DNA of 44,583 nt from CAYXVJ01 sp050309435 (GTDB taxonomy: Bacteria > Bacillota > Clostridia > Saccharofermentanales > Fastidiosipilaceae), in the NCBI GenBank assembly GCA_050309435.1, contig JBNRMJ010000022.1, forward strand, positions 1-44,583, in the 5' to 3' direction. Below the pieces are notes generated by a model. The model did not search any database and was not told where the DNA came from. It worked only from the letters and a program-made list of their open reading frames with translations. How positions within the stretch are numbered: position 1 is the first letter of the stretch; every line of letters starts with the position of its first letter. Shown in pieces: positions 17,179-24,655 of this stretch. Both the position numbers and the translations under genes were made by a program.

Positions 17179-17982
17179 TTACGAACGATACTTTTCGATC
17201 GCTTCATAACGTTGGCGCACGTCCTCTGCATTGATCTGTTGAAAACGTTCTTTTTCCCCCCTCCCTTCGATTTCCTCCTCATACGCGATACTTGCTTTGA
17301 CGTCTTTGACCGGATAGTGATAGCAGAGTATGCGATCGACTTTCTGGTCGGCACGAAGCGTGAGTTTACTCCAGCCCAGCATGATTGCGATTACGGATAA
17401 GGCAACCACTGCAGGCATTAGTATATTTCTGATCAGGCCGCGGTATTGCTCGAGAAAGCTGAGATCTCCGAAGTAATAAGCCAGGAGAAAATTCATCAGC
17501 AGCAGGAAAGGCAAGAGCATAAAGAGAAAGTTTCGGGCCCGTCCGTGTGTCTTGTCTTCGACATAAGCGCGAGCCGCGATAATTTCCGCAAGCCCGGGCT
17601 TTTCTTCAAGGATTTTCGGACTGATGACGACTTTTCGAAGTTCTTCTTTTTCGAAGAGCGAGGTGATCACATCGGCTGTCGCGTGATCTTCATAGAGAAG
17701 ATCAATCGTATTCGACGTGTAGATTACAACTTTCTCGTCTTTTATCAGCGCTTCGGGCAGCCGAATCTCCGGAAGCTCAGTTAATTCTCCGTAGAGCTTT
17801 TTTGGCTTCGGAAGATGAAGAAAGTGCTTCGTCATCTGAATCAGAATAAAGGTCAATAGCAGGAGCACGATCACACGCATGGCAACATGAAAATAGGCAC
17901 CCAGGAGAATCTGCAGCATCAACCCCAGAAGTCCCGGAACGAAAGCCAGCAGATAGATCAGATGTCCCCGGTTCATTCTCAT
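17179..17982 (-). CDS. Four-helix membrane protein resembling an inactive M48/HtpX-type peptidase
   Basis: I do not recognise a named family. The 267-residue protein has two N-terminal hydrophobic helices (about 8-30 and 33-52), a soluble part of about 95 residues, two more helices (about 151-170 and 186-204) and a charged cytoplasmic tail. This is the layout of HtpX/M48 peptidases. The segment KVVISPKILE (118-125) resembles the strand before their HExxH helix, and RADQKVDR (210-217) resembles the later ExxAD motif. The region where HExxH should stand reads EIIAARAYVEDK, so zinc ligands are missing and the protein is probably not a protease. Its ATG overlaps the nagB stop (ATGA), implying coupled translation inside the amino-sugar operon. 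Resemblance to M48 is my inference from topology and short motifs. Confidence 0.65.
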   Translation of the reverse strand: MRMNRGHLIYLLAFVPGLLGLMLQILLGAYFHVAMRVIVLLLLTFILIQMTKHFLHLPKPKKLYGELTELPEIRLPEALIKDEKVVIYTSNTIDLLYEDHATADVITSLFEKEELRKVVISPKILEEKPGLAEIIAARAYVEDKTHGRARNFLFMLLPFLLLMNFLLAYYFGDLSFLEQYRGLIRNILMPAVVALSVIAIMLGWSKLTLRADQKVDRILCYHYPVKDVKASIAYEEEIEGRGEKERFQQINAEDVRQRYEAIEKYRS

Positions 17983-18770
17983 GGCTTCACCTGTTCCTCA
18001 TCAAGCAAAGAAGCGGCATCGCGATCGATATACATGCTTGTTTTCACCGTACGCAGAATCGAAGCCGGACAAGCCGTATCTACGGGACCTTCAAGAGCCG
18101 CTTTGACCGCCATAGCTTTCAAGGCTGACGGAACAATACAAAAGCGCTCTCTTGCTTTGATCATGGGCGGGATCGTGACGGTATAGGCTTGTTTCGGCAC
18201 GGAATCCAGATCCGGGAAGGTCTTGTCGTGGACTTGCTGCTGACGGCTGACCAGATCCAGATCGACGACTTTGACATCCACGGGATCGTCAAAATCGGCA
18301 ACAGGCGGATCATTGAAGGCAATATGACCGTTCTCGCCGATACCCATGAATACGATATCCAGAGGATTCTCCTTTAAAATGCGGCGATAGCGTTCCGTAA
18401 TATCTTCGTTAACTTCCGGATCATCCACGTAATAAACCTTTTTCAGCACAACCCTCTTGAAAATCGCTTCATCGAGGAAGACTCTGAAAAGCGCCGAAGA
18501 ATCCGCGGGCAGCCCCATATATTCATCCATATGAAGAGCATTCACGCGCTCCCACTCGATCCCCGGTTCCAGGGCCAGAGCGGCCAGAAATTCCGACTGC
18601 GACGGGGCAGCCGCGAACAAGGCATTGACCTCGTCTTTTTCCGCCAGAAGTCTTCGCAGCGCATCCGCGGCATCCTTCGCCGCGCCGGCTCCCATCGCCT
18701 TACGATCCGGATAGATCTTGAGCGTCACCTCGCCATAATTCTTTACTACTGCATTCATATCGTTTGTCAT
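17979..18770 (-). CDS. nagB: Glucosamine-6-phosphate deaminase
   Basis: NagB converts glucosamine-6-phosphate to fructose-6-phosphate and ammonia, the last step of amino-sugar breakdown. At 263 residues it is close to the E. coli enzyme length. It shows LFAAAPSQSEFLAAL in place of the usual phosphate-binding loop, NALHMDEYMGL with the catalytic Asp, and the signature GIGENGHIAFNDPP, followed by VTIPPMIKARERFCIV. AGGAGGAG lies just before the ATG at 18770, which excludes the in-frame extension to 18842. It lies 20 bases after the SIS gene and overlaps the next gene by 4 bases. The otherwise typical SGST loop reads APSQ here, so a deaminase acting on a related amino sugar is an alternative, but the rest of the active site is conserved. 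Confidence 0.9.
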   Translation of the reverse strand: MTNDMNAVVKNYGEVTLKIYPDRKAMGAGAAKDAADALRRLLAEKDEVNALFAAAPSQSEFLAALALEPGIEWERVNALHMDEYMGLPADSSALFRVFLDEAIFKRVVLKKVYYVDDPEVNEDITERYRRILKENPLDIVFMGIGENGHIAFNDPPVADFDDPVDVKVVDLDLVSRQQQVHDKTFPDLDSVPKQAYTVTIPPMIKARERFCIVPSALKAMAVKAALEGPVDTACPASILRTVKTSMYIDRDAASLLDEEQVKP

Positions 18771-18790
18771 GTCTCCTCCTGAGTATTTTT

Positions 18791-19552
18791 CTAAAGCATC
18801 TTGATGCGGCTCTTGAAACGATCGATAAACTGCTGATTCCATTCGTCTCCACCGGTGGCGTTTCCGCTCATCCAGACAGGCGGTTTGATCCCTTCGTTAA
18901 CCAGCATATTGATCGTTTCGATCACCATGCAATTCAGCACATAAGCATTGGCAAAGGTGGACAAGGCACCGATCTTCTGTTCGAAATTCTCCAGACGGAT
19001 CACCGCGTCCCCGACCTCGATCTTACAATCGACGGCATAGTCCGCGACATCCATCAGATTTAACCCGGACGGATGACGGGCCACATGATCCGGCGGCGTA
19101 TTTACGGCATGTTCGAAAGAGCAAACCCCGATAACCGTCGCACCGTGTTCCTTCGCCGTCAGTGCCGCATCGATGGTTGCCGAGTTGATGCCGTAGGCGT
19201 TCACGACCAGCAGAACATCACCGGTTCCGATGCCGTAATCTTCTACGACGATTCTTCCGTAACCGGGCAGGCGTTCGACCTGCATGGATTTCAAAGCTCC
19301 GTTACTAAGCATCGTCTCTTGATTTAAGATGGCATTGATATGCATCAGACCGCCGGCCCGAAACACAATCTCCATCGCACCCAGGTTACTGTGTCCGCCC
19401 GGTCCGAAGACATGAATCAGGCGATCTTGCTTCACCTGTTCGGCCAGAACACCGGCGGCCGCCAGGATTCTCTCCTTCTCTTCGTCATGAATCTTGTTAA
19501 TGATTTCGAAGACCTTTTCTCTGTAGAGATCCATTACACTGCCTGTTTCCAT
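18791..19552 (-). CDS. SIS-domain sugar-phosphate-binding protein (UPF0309/COG4821 type)
   Basis: This 253-residue protein is a single SIS domain of the UPF0309 group. It has an N-terminal helix (DLYREKVFEIINKIHDEE), VFGPGGHSNLGAMEIVFRAGGL for the phosphosugar loop, GTGDVLLVVNAYGINSATID, and a C-terminal helical tail ending MSGNATGGDEWNQQFIDRF. SIS domains bind phosphorylated aldoses or amino sugars and either isomerise them or sense them. The exact reaction of this group is unknown, but such genes recur beside nagA/nagB. GAGGAGG lies 7 bases before the ATG. It sits 23 bases after the LacI regulator and before nagB. A 12-bp palindrome, TTTAGCGCTAAA (19569-19580), overlaps the regulator stop just upstream of this start. 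Confidence 0.85.
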   Translation of the reverse strand: METGSVMDLYREKVFEIINKIHDEEKERILAAAGVLAEQVKQDRLIHVFGPGGHSNLGAMEIVFRAGGLMHINAILNQETMLSNGALKSMQVERLPGYGRIVVEDYGIGTGDVLLVVNAYGINSATIDAALTAKEHGATVIGVCSFEHAVNTPPDHVARHPSGLNLMDVADYAVDCKIEVGDAVIRLENFEQKIGALSTFANAYVLNCMVIETINMLVNEGIKPPVWMSGNATGGDEWNQQFIDRFKSRIKML

Positions 19553-19575
19553 AAGATAGCCTCCTCTTTTTAGCG

Positions 19576-20640
19576 CTAAACGCTGACATTAAGACGATCG
19601 ACAACAGAATCCCGGATGATTAACTCGGGTTGAATAATGATCGGTTCAAGCATCTTCTCTTCGGCCAGATGCCTGTTTAACAATGCGACAGCACAGCGGC
19701 CGGTTTCTGCGGCCGGCTGCCGAACCGTTGTCAGTCCCGGGTTGACCACTTCGGCCAGCCAGGTGTCGTCGTGACTTACGATGGAGAGGTCTCGCGGAAT
19801 ACGAATTCCTTCTTTCGCCAGTTCCTTCATCAGCGCAATCGCCAGAAGATCGTTCATCACGATCAAAGCATCCGGTTCTTCCCTATCTCGAATAATATCG
19901 ACGGCCAGCTTGCGGGCGATTTCCCTGATATGCATATAGGACAGCATCATATCCCGACTATAAGCTTCGTTCTCCGCCAAGGTATAAGTTTTCAGCGTTC
20001 CGACCGGATCGGAGAGCGCCTCTGTTGCCTGGCGAATACCACGGCAGATCAGCTTGCGACTCGGGCGATCAAACGAGGGCGTGACATAAGCGATATTCTT
20101 GTGTCCCGTCTGCAAAAGATACGAAGCCGCCAGAAAACCCGCCTGTTGAAAATCGTAGGCGACTCTGGAATAATGCCGGGTTTCACCGCATAGACTCTGA
20201 TCGAAATAGATAAAAGGTATGGGATCGTTTTCACTTCTGTGTTTATATTCCTGCACCTCGCGAATGGAGGATATGAGGATGCCGCAGACCTGATTCTGCA
20301 CACAGTCGTCGATATGCTGTTGTTCCAGCTCGGGAGAATTGTATGAACTGCGAATAATGGGTTTGAGATCCAGCTCAAAACAGGCCTTTTCGACGCTCTC
20401 CAGCAGCTCTCCGTAATAAGGATTGGCGATGCCCGGCACGATGACCCCGACTTCCCGGCTCTTGCTTCCGCGAAGGAGGCGGCCGAAGATATTCGGGCGA
20501 TAATTCATCTCGTAGGCGGTACTGACGATCCGGTTTCGCAGTTGTTTACTCACAGGATAGTCCGAACCGCTCAGTACCCGCGATACTGTGGCGGATGATG
20601 TTTCACAACGTTCGGCAATATCCTTGATCGTTACTTTCAC
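19576..20640 (-). CDS. LacI-family transcriptional regulator
   Basis: The 354-residue protein starts with the LacI helix-turn-helix VTIKDIAERCETSSATVSRVLSG, followed by the hinge segment YRPNIFGRLLRGSKSREVGVI and a periplasmic-binding-protein-like effector domain. PDALIVMNDLLAIALMKEL and LSIVSHDDTWLAEVVNPGLTTVRQP are the usual C-terminal landmarks. It heads the amino-sugar operon and probably controls it in response to an N-acetyl sugar or its phosphate. GGAGG at 20646-20650 lies 5 bases before the GTG at 20640, which I choose over an upstream TTG at 20652. The perfect palindrome TAGTAAACGTTTACTA lies about 40 bases upstream, so autoregulation is likely. The effector is unknown. Confidence 0.9.
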   Translation of the reverse strand: MKVTIKDIAERCETSSATVSRVLSGSDYPVSKQLRNRIVSTAYEMNYRPNIFGRLLRGSKSREVGVIVPGIANPYYGELLESVEKACFELDLKPIIRSSYNSPELEQQHIDDCVQNQVCGILISSIREVQEYKHRSENDPIPFIYFDQSLCGETRHYSRVAYDFQQAGFLAASYLLQTGHKNIAYVTPSFDRPSRKLICRGIRQATEALSDPVGTLKTYTLAENEAYSRDMMLSYMHIREIARKLAVDIIRDREEPDALIVMNDLLAIALMKELAKEGIRIPRDLSIVSHDDTWLAEVVNPGLTTVRQPAAETGRCAVALLNRHLAEEKMLEPIIIQPELIIRDSVVDRLNVSV

Positions 20641-20680
20641 CTTGTCCTCCAAGGAAACGATTCAACCTTCTAATGGTTGA

Positions 20681-20696
20681 TAGTAAACGTTTACTA
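20681..20696. promoter_or_regulatory. LacI/cre-type operator upstream of the amino-sugar operon
   Basis: TAGTAAACGTTTACTA is a perfect 16-bp palindrome with the central CG typical of LacI-family sites. The inner 14 bases differ from the CcpA cre consensus only at the two outer positions, so either the local LacI protein or CcpA could bind. It lies between a minus-strand TTGACG (20729-20734) and the regulator start; I could not pick a convincing -10 box. Confidence 0.75.
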
Positions 20697-20780
20697 CTCA
20701 ACGTTATGATCACCTTTGCCGTCCTTTGCGTCAAGCCTGACAACCTACAGAAAAATGTAGAAATTTATGACAAAATAGAC

Positions 20781-20808
20781 AAAGAACGCCTTTTTTCGGG
20801 CGTCCTTT
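20781..20808 (-). terminator. Terminator after asnA
   Basis: On the minus strand AAAGGACGCC pairs with GGCGTTCTTT (10 bp, one G-U) around CGAAAAAA and is followed by GTCTATTTTG. It lies 27 bases beyond the asnA stop and isolates it from the LacI-led operon downstream. Confidence 0.7.
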
Positions 20809-20835
20809 GATTATATGACCAAAATTTTAACCGGA

Positions 20836-21840
20836 TTAAAGAATCGTTATTTCGTTCTCTGCGAAGAGCCGAACCGTTTCTTCGTCCCAGATCGAGGATT
20901 GTACTTCGCCGATGTGCGCCTTACCGAGTAAAAGAAGACAGAGTCTGGACTGACCGATACCGCCGCCGATCGTTTGGGGCAAAACACCGTCCAGCACCAG
21001 TTTATGAAAGGGCAGTTCCCGTCTGTCGTCGCAGCCCGCCAGACCGAGCTGACGATCCATGGTCTCGCGATTGACACGGATGCCCATCGAAGACAGCTCG
21101 ACCGCCCGATTCAGAATTTCAGACCAGACGAGAAGGTCGCCATTTAGAGTCCAGTCATCGTAATCGGGTGCCCGGCCCGAATGCGGCCTGCCTGATTTCA
21201 GAGAATGACCGATCCCGATGATAAAGGTCGTACGATGATCTTTGACATATGCATGTTCGCGCTCTTCGGGCGTCAAATCGGGATAAAGATCTTCGAGTTC
21301 CTGCGCATGTATGAAACTGACATGAGGATCGAAGAGTTCGGGCAGGCCCGGATAACGCGCTTTCACGGCCGCCTGGGTCCCGATAACGGCCAGCACGATG
21401 CGCTCGACCACATCGCGCAGATAGGCCTCGTTTCTGTCTTGTTCGCCGATAACCTTCTCCCAGTCCCACTGGTCGACATAGATGGAGTGCAGGTTATCCA
21501 GCTCTTCGTCGCGCCGGATCGCATTCATATCCGTATACAGACCTTTGGCTTCCCAGAAATCGTAACGCCACAGGGCATAGCGCTTCCATTTGGCCAATGA
21601 CTGAACAATTTCGCCCGTACCCTCGCAGGCAGGAATATCGAAGCGTACGGGCCGCTCGATACCGCTCAGATTATCATTGAGACCAAGCTCGGGAGAGACC
21701 ACCAGGGGCGCGCTGACACGTTTGAGGTTCAGCGCATCGCTGAGACGATCGCTGAAAGTATACTTAATCAATTCTATCGCGGCTTGTGTTTCGTACAGGT
21801 TTAATCGGGGTTTGTAACCTTCCGGGCAATATGACGCCAT
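20836..21840 (-). CDS. asnA: Aspartate--ammonia ligase (asparagine synthetase A)
   Basis: AsnA makes asparagine from aspartate, ammonia and ATP. The 334-residue sequence has the class II tRNA-synthetase-like fold of the family: YETQAAIELIKYTFSDRLSDALNLKRVSAPL at the N-terminus, GLNDNLSGIERPVRFDI, WKRYALWRYDF, GLYTDMNAIRRDEELDNLHSIYVDQWDWEKVI, LNGDLLVWSEILNRAVELSSMGIRV, and the ATP-site glycine motif LPQTIGGGIGQSRLCLLLL. The start at 21840 is set by GGAGG 7 bases upstream; the frame extends to 21894 without a ribosome site. A TATAAT box on the minus strand at 21908-21913 gives a leader of about 60 bases. It is a stand-alone gene closed by a terminator. Confidence 0.96.
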   Translation of the reverse strand: MASYCPEGYKPRLNLYETQAAIELIKYTFSDRLSDALNLKRVSAPLVVSPELGLNDNLSGIERPVRFDIPACEGTGEIVQSLAKWKRYALWRYDFWEAKGLYTDMNAIRRDEELDNLHSIYVDQWDWEKVIGEQDRNEAYLRDVVERIVLAVIGTQAAVKARYPGLPELFDPHVSFIHAQELEDLYPDLTPEEREHAYVKDHRTTFIIGIGHSLKSGRPHSGRAPDYDDWTLNGDLLVWSEILNRAVELSSMGIRVNRETMDRQLGLAGCDDRRELPFHKLVLDGVLPQTIGGGIGQSRLCLLLLGKAHIGEVQSSIWDEETVRLFAENEITIL

Positions 21841-21907
21841 ATTCGATCCTCCAAAGTTGACATAAACGAGCCGGTCTTGATCCGCCAATGTCATATCTTA
21901 GTAGACC

Positions 21908-21913
21908 ATTATA
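21908..21913 (-). promoter_or_regulatory. Putative asnA -10 element
   Basis: A perfect TATAAT on the minus strand lies 67 bases upstream of the asnA start. No good -35 stands at the right distance (CTGTTG at 17 bases is the best). It lies inside the rejected N-terminal extension of asnA, which supports the shorter start. Confidence 0.45.
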
Positions 21914-21979
21914 TAGAAAATGCATCCGATCAACAGACCGAATGCATGTCAGAAGCTAAACCATTCTCTTCTTTTACGC

Positions 21980-22001
21980 GGAAAATGGCGTGTTTCCACG
22001 C
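21980..22001 (-). terminator. Short terminator-like hairpin after the APH gene
   Basis: On the minus strand GCGTG-GAAA-CACGC forms a 5-bp stem capped by a GNRA tetraloop, followed by CATTTTCC. It begins 7 bases after the kinase stop. The stem is short, so termination is uncertain. Confidence 0.4.
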
Positions 22002-22008
22002 GATCCGC

Positions 22009-22938
22009 TCACTTAGCCGTATAAGCAAACATCCAGGCAGGTACGAGAGCGTCCATCTGATCGTACCAGCTCATCACCTCGCTGTATTGCCGGAGCATCA
22101 CTTTTTCTTCCGAAGCGCCGAACTGTCCGGCCCAGGCTACGGAAGCCAGCAGGTTGTTTCCAATGTAAACCCGCAGCAAAGGCCAGAACTCATCAGGGAT
22201 CTTTCCATCGAAATAGCCGTCGATCCGGCCTTTGGCGAAGGGAAAGCTCGCCTGAGCACACCAGACGATACGGTTAAATTCCTCCCAGGGATCACCGAAG
22301 TCAAAGCGGTTGAAATCGATGACGCCGAGTTCGCCGTTATCGGACAGTAAGAGATTACCCGCATGGAAATCACCGTGGTGATAAGACTGCGGCCGCCCGT
22401 GTAGCAGAGCTTTCCCTTCTTTCAGCACCGAGATGATCTTCTCTGCCCCCGGAAGATTCAGCCCCGCTTCCAGGTAAAGCTTGATTTTGGCATCGATCTT
22501 CCTGCTGAATCGTGTCAGCCAGTCCTCCTGCGGCGACCTCGCGGATATGCCATGAATCAGAGCCAGGATGCGGCCTGCCTCCAGACCCGTTTCATATTGG
22601 CGTTTCTCGCTTAAACCGGCTAATGCAGCGTCCAGATCACGGCCTTCAACCCAGGTATATAAGCTTGCTACGGCCGACTGATCCTTCAGCATACCCTGAT
22701 ACAGAGGCACGGACATGCGAAAATCCAAAGAAGAAAGCTCTTTCATATAAGAGATTTCTTCTGCCTTTCTTAAGGCTGTTTCGGCCGCCGACAGACGAAG
22801 CAGGTAAGCCTTCCCGTCACGAGCCTGAATCCGGTACTTTGTTTCGCCGGACCAGCCTTTTTCGATTCTCTCCATGGAAAGGATACCAAGAGCCGCGATA
22901 TCAGCCGGCAATAAATCGCTGTTCAAGAGAGTTATCAC
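22009..22938 (-). CDS. APH-family phosphotransferase
   Basis: This 309-residue small-molecule kinase has the aminoglycoside phosphotransferase fold (PF01636). The catalytic loop is HHGDFHAGNLLL (D190 and N195) and the metal-binding motif is GVIDFNRFDFGDPWEEF (D208). The N-lobe begins with an ATP-clamping strand and YLLRLS, which holds the region of the conserved lysine. Family members phosphorylate aminoglycosides, macrolides, choline, homoserine or fructosamines, and the substrate cannot be told here. The start is GTG, overlapping the MATE stop by 4 bases (GTGA), so translation is coupled to the efflux pump. An antibiotic-resistance role is possible but unproven; the context is chromosomal without mobile elements. 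Confidence 0.83.
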   Translation of the reverse strand: MITLLNSDLLPADIAALGILSMERIEKGWSGETKYRIQARDGKAYLLRLSAAETALRKAEEISYMKELSSLDFRMSVPLYQGMLKDQSAVASLYTWVEGRDLDAALAGLSEKRQYETGLEAGRILALIHGISARSPQEDWLTRFSRKIDAKIKLYLEAGLNLPGAEKIISVLKEGKALLHGRPQSYHHGDFHAGNLLLSDNGELGVIDFNRFDFGDPWEEFNRIVWCAQASFPFAKGRIDGYFDGKIPDEFWPLLRVYIGNNLLASVAWAGQFGASEEKVMLRQYSEVMSWYDQMDALVPAWMFAYTAK

Positions 22939-24437
22939 GACTGTGTTTCCGTCAAGAAGCCAGTAACCGCCGTCTCTTCTTCCAAAGCCGTTTCATCCTC
23001 CGAAGAGGTCAGCGGACCTGCCGGCACGAGGACATTCTTCGTCTTCCAGGCGCCGCGGCGATACCAGATGTAGGTAATAACCGCATTTAAAACCCAAACA
23101 GACAAAAGCGAGAAATAGACCGAATACGGATGGCCCTTGGGCCAGGCTTCGGAGCGTGTCAGGAAGGCCAGACCATATGCCAAAGGCACGCGAACGATGA
23201 CCGTCGTGACCAAAGAGATCCACATGGCAGGCATGGTATCACCGGCACCGCGCATAATTCCGCCGTACACTTGAGTAAACGCAACCGCAACATAACCGAT
23301 CGCAAGGATGCGTAGCTGAGCCATACCCAAATCGAGTACCGCGGGTGTATCCGTAAACAAGCCAAGCAGAACCGATCCGAAGAGCACGAGCATCACAACC
23401 AGCACCAGCGACGTGCCAACGGCCAGCTTGACACCTGCTTTCGTTCCTTCGCGCACACGATCCATGCGTCTTGCTCCGATGTTCTGACCCACGAAAGTCG
23501 AAACAGCCAGCCCGAAGGTAAAGTTGGGCAGCATGGCGAAACCGTCGATTCGCATGGCGGCCGTGTTAGCCGTGATAACCAGGTAACCCATCGAGTTGGT
23601 CAGGGCCTGCACCATAACCATGGCAAAGGAGAAAATCGCCTGGGTAAAGCCAGACGGTAAACCGATCTTGAGCAAACTGCCCGTCAGGCTGCGATCCGGC
23701 TTGAAGTCTCGCACATGTAAGGCAACCAGGTCACGCATTCTCATCAAGTGAATGACACAGAACAGAGCCGAAATCGCCTGTGAAATAATCGTCGCCCAGG
23801 CGGCGCCGGCCACGCCCCAGCCGAGACCTGCGACAAACCAGATATCGAAGACGGTATTTAGAATCGTTGTTATCAGTAAGAAGACCAGCGGCATAATCGA
23901 ATCACCAAGGCCGCGCAGAATACCTGAAATAATATTGTATAAGGACGTACCGATCACGCCGATGAAGGTGATACGCAGGTAATCGGTCGACATCGCGATA
24001 ATTTCTTCCGGTGTCTGCATTAAACGCAAGATCGGCTCCGCGAAGGGAATTGCGATCATCATGACAAGGATCGAGGCGACCATCATCAGCGTCAGCGAGT
24101 TGCCGATGGACAGATTCAACTTTTCCTGGTTCTTGGCGCCGTAATACTGGGAAACCAGAATACCGGATCCCGTCGAAATAGCCATAAACATGAACAAAAG
24201 GAAGAAGATGATCGGTGTCGTGGAACCGATAGCAGCCAAAGCGGTATCACCGACATACTTGCCGACGACAATCGAGTCAACCGTACTGTATAACTGCTGG
24301 GCGATGTTTCCCAAGAGCAGAGGTACGGCGAACTTAATCAGATTCATCATGGGCGGACCAACTGTCAGATCCTGCGGTCCCATGAAATGTTTAATACGAC
24401 GGCCCAAAGACCGCCTCTCAAGCTTCGTATTCGTCAC
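22935..24437 (-). CDS. MATE family efflux transporter
   Basis: A 500-residue, 12-helix multidrug and toxic compound extrusion protein. The N-terminal half shows FAVPLLLGNIAQQLYSTVDSIVVGKYVGDTALAAIG, the NorM/DinF-type helix 1-2 signature, and STGSGILVSQYYGAKNQEKL. The repeat in the second half reads NTAAMRIDGFAMLPNFTFGLAVSTFVGQNIGA. Such pumps expel cationic drugs or metabolites using Na+ or H+. The start is GTG with TTGGAG 10 bases upstream. A TGCTATAAT extended -10 promoter and a perfect 24-bp palindrome lie 70-110 bases upstream. The gene overlaps the APH-type kinase by 4 bases, so pump and kinase form a two-gene operon. Confidence 0.92.
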   Translation of the reverse strand: MTNTKLERRSLGRRIKHFMGPQDLTVGPPMMNLIKFAVPLLLGNIAQQLYSTVDSIVVGKYVGDTALAAIGSTTPIIFFLLFMFMAISTGSGILVSQYYGAKNQEKLNLSIGNSLTLMMVASILVMMIAIPFAEPILRLMQTPEEIIAMSTDYLRITFIGVIGTSLYNIISGILRGLGDSIMPLVFLLITTILNTVFDIWFVAGLGWGVAGAAWATIISQAISALFCVIHLMRMRDLVALHVRDFKPDRSLTGSLLKIGLPSGFTQAIFSFAMVMVQALTNSMGYLVITANTAAMRIDGFAMLPNFTFGLAVSTFVGQNIGARRMDRVREGTKAGVKLAVGTSLVLVVMLVLFGSVLLGLFTDTPAVLDLGMAQLRILAIGYVAVAFTQVYGGIMRGAGDTMPAMWISLVTTVIVRVPLAYGLAFLTRSEAWPKGHPYSVYFSLLSVWVLNAVITYIWYRRGAWKTKNVLVPAGPLTSSEDETALEEETAVTGFLTETQS

Positions 24438-24509
24438 AGCAATGAAACTCCAATTTCAAAAATTTTTCCAGCCGTAATTGTACCATCATTCATCAGGCAA
24501 ATGCGCAGT

Positions 24510-24518
24510 ATTATAGCA
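24510..24518 (-). promoter_or_regulatory. Extended -10 promoter of the MATE-APH operon
   Basis: On the minus strand TGCTATAAT is an extended -10 (TGN-TATAAT) with a perfect -10 hexamer. No -35 consensus precedes it; the position is filled by a perfect palindrome. The predicted transcript start is near 24502, giving a leader of about 65 bases. Confidence 0.6.
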
Positions 24519-24520
24519 GA

Positions 24521-24544
24521 AAGGAGGGAAAATTTTCCCTCCTT
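24521..24544. repeat. Perfect 24-bp palindrome at the MATE promoter
   Basis: AAGGAGGGAAAA is followed directly by its exact reverse complement. It lies 6 bases upstream of the MATE -10 hexamer, covering the -35 region, and about 110 bases beyond the stop of the upstream stress-protein gene. It could be an operator for a dimeric regulator or the stem of a terminator for the stress gene; the T-run after it on the minus strand is only three bases, which weakens the terminator reading. Confidence 0.75.
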
Positions 24545-24655
24545 GTCTGATTCGGCAGATCACTGTCGCTAGCTATATGAAATTTTGGTACTATGAAACA
24601 AACGGAAACAAGCTCTGTATCGACTGAGGATTCCTGTCCTTGATGAACCGAAGTT

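Noticed and set aside
17238..17252. TGAAAACGTTCTTT as a catabolite (cre) site.
   Set aside because: It lies within the coding sequence of the membrane protein, lacks the conserved right end, and has no promoter nearby.
20745..20760. CTACAGAAAAATGTAG as a terminator.
   Set aside because: Only a 5-bp weak stem without a T-run. The real terminator for asnA is at 20781-20808.
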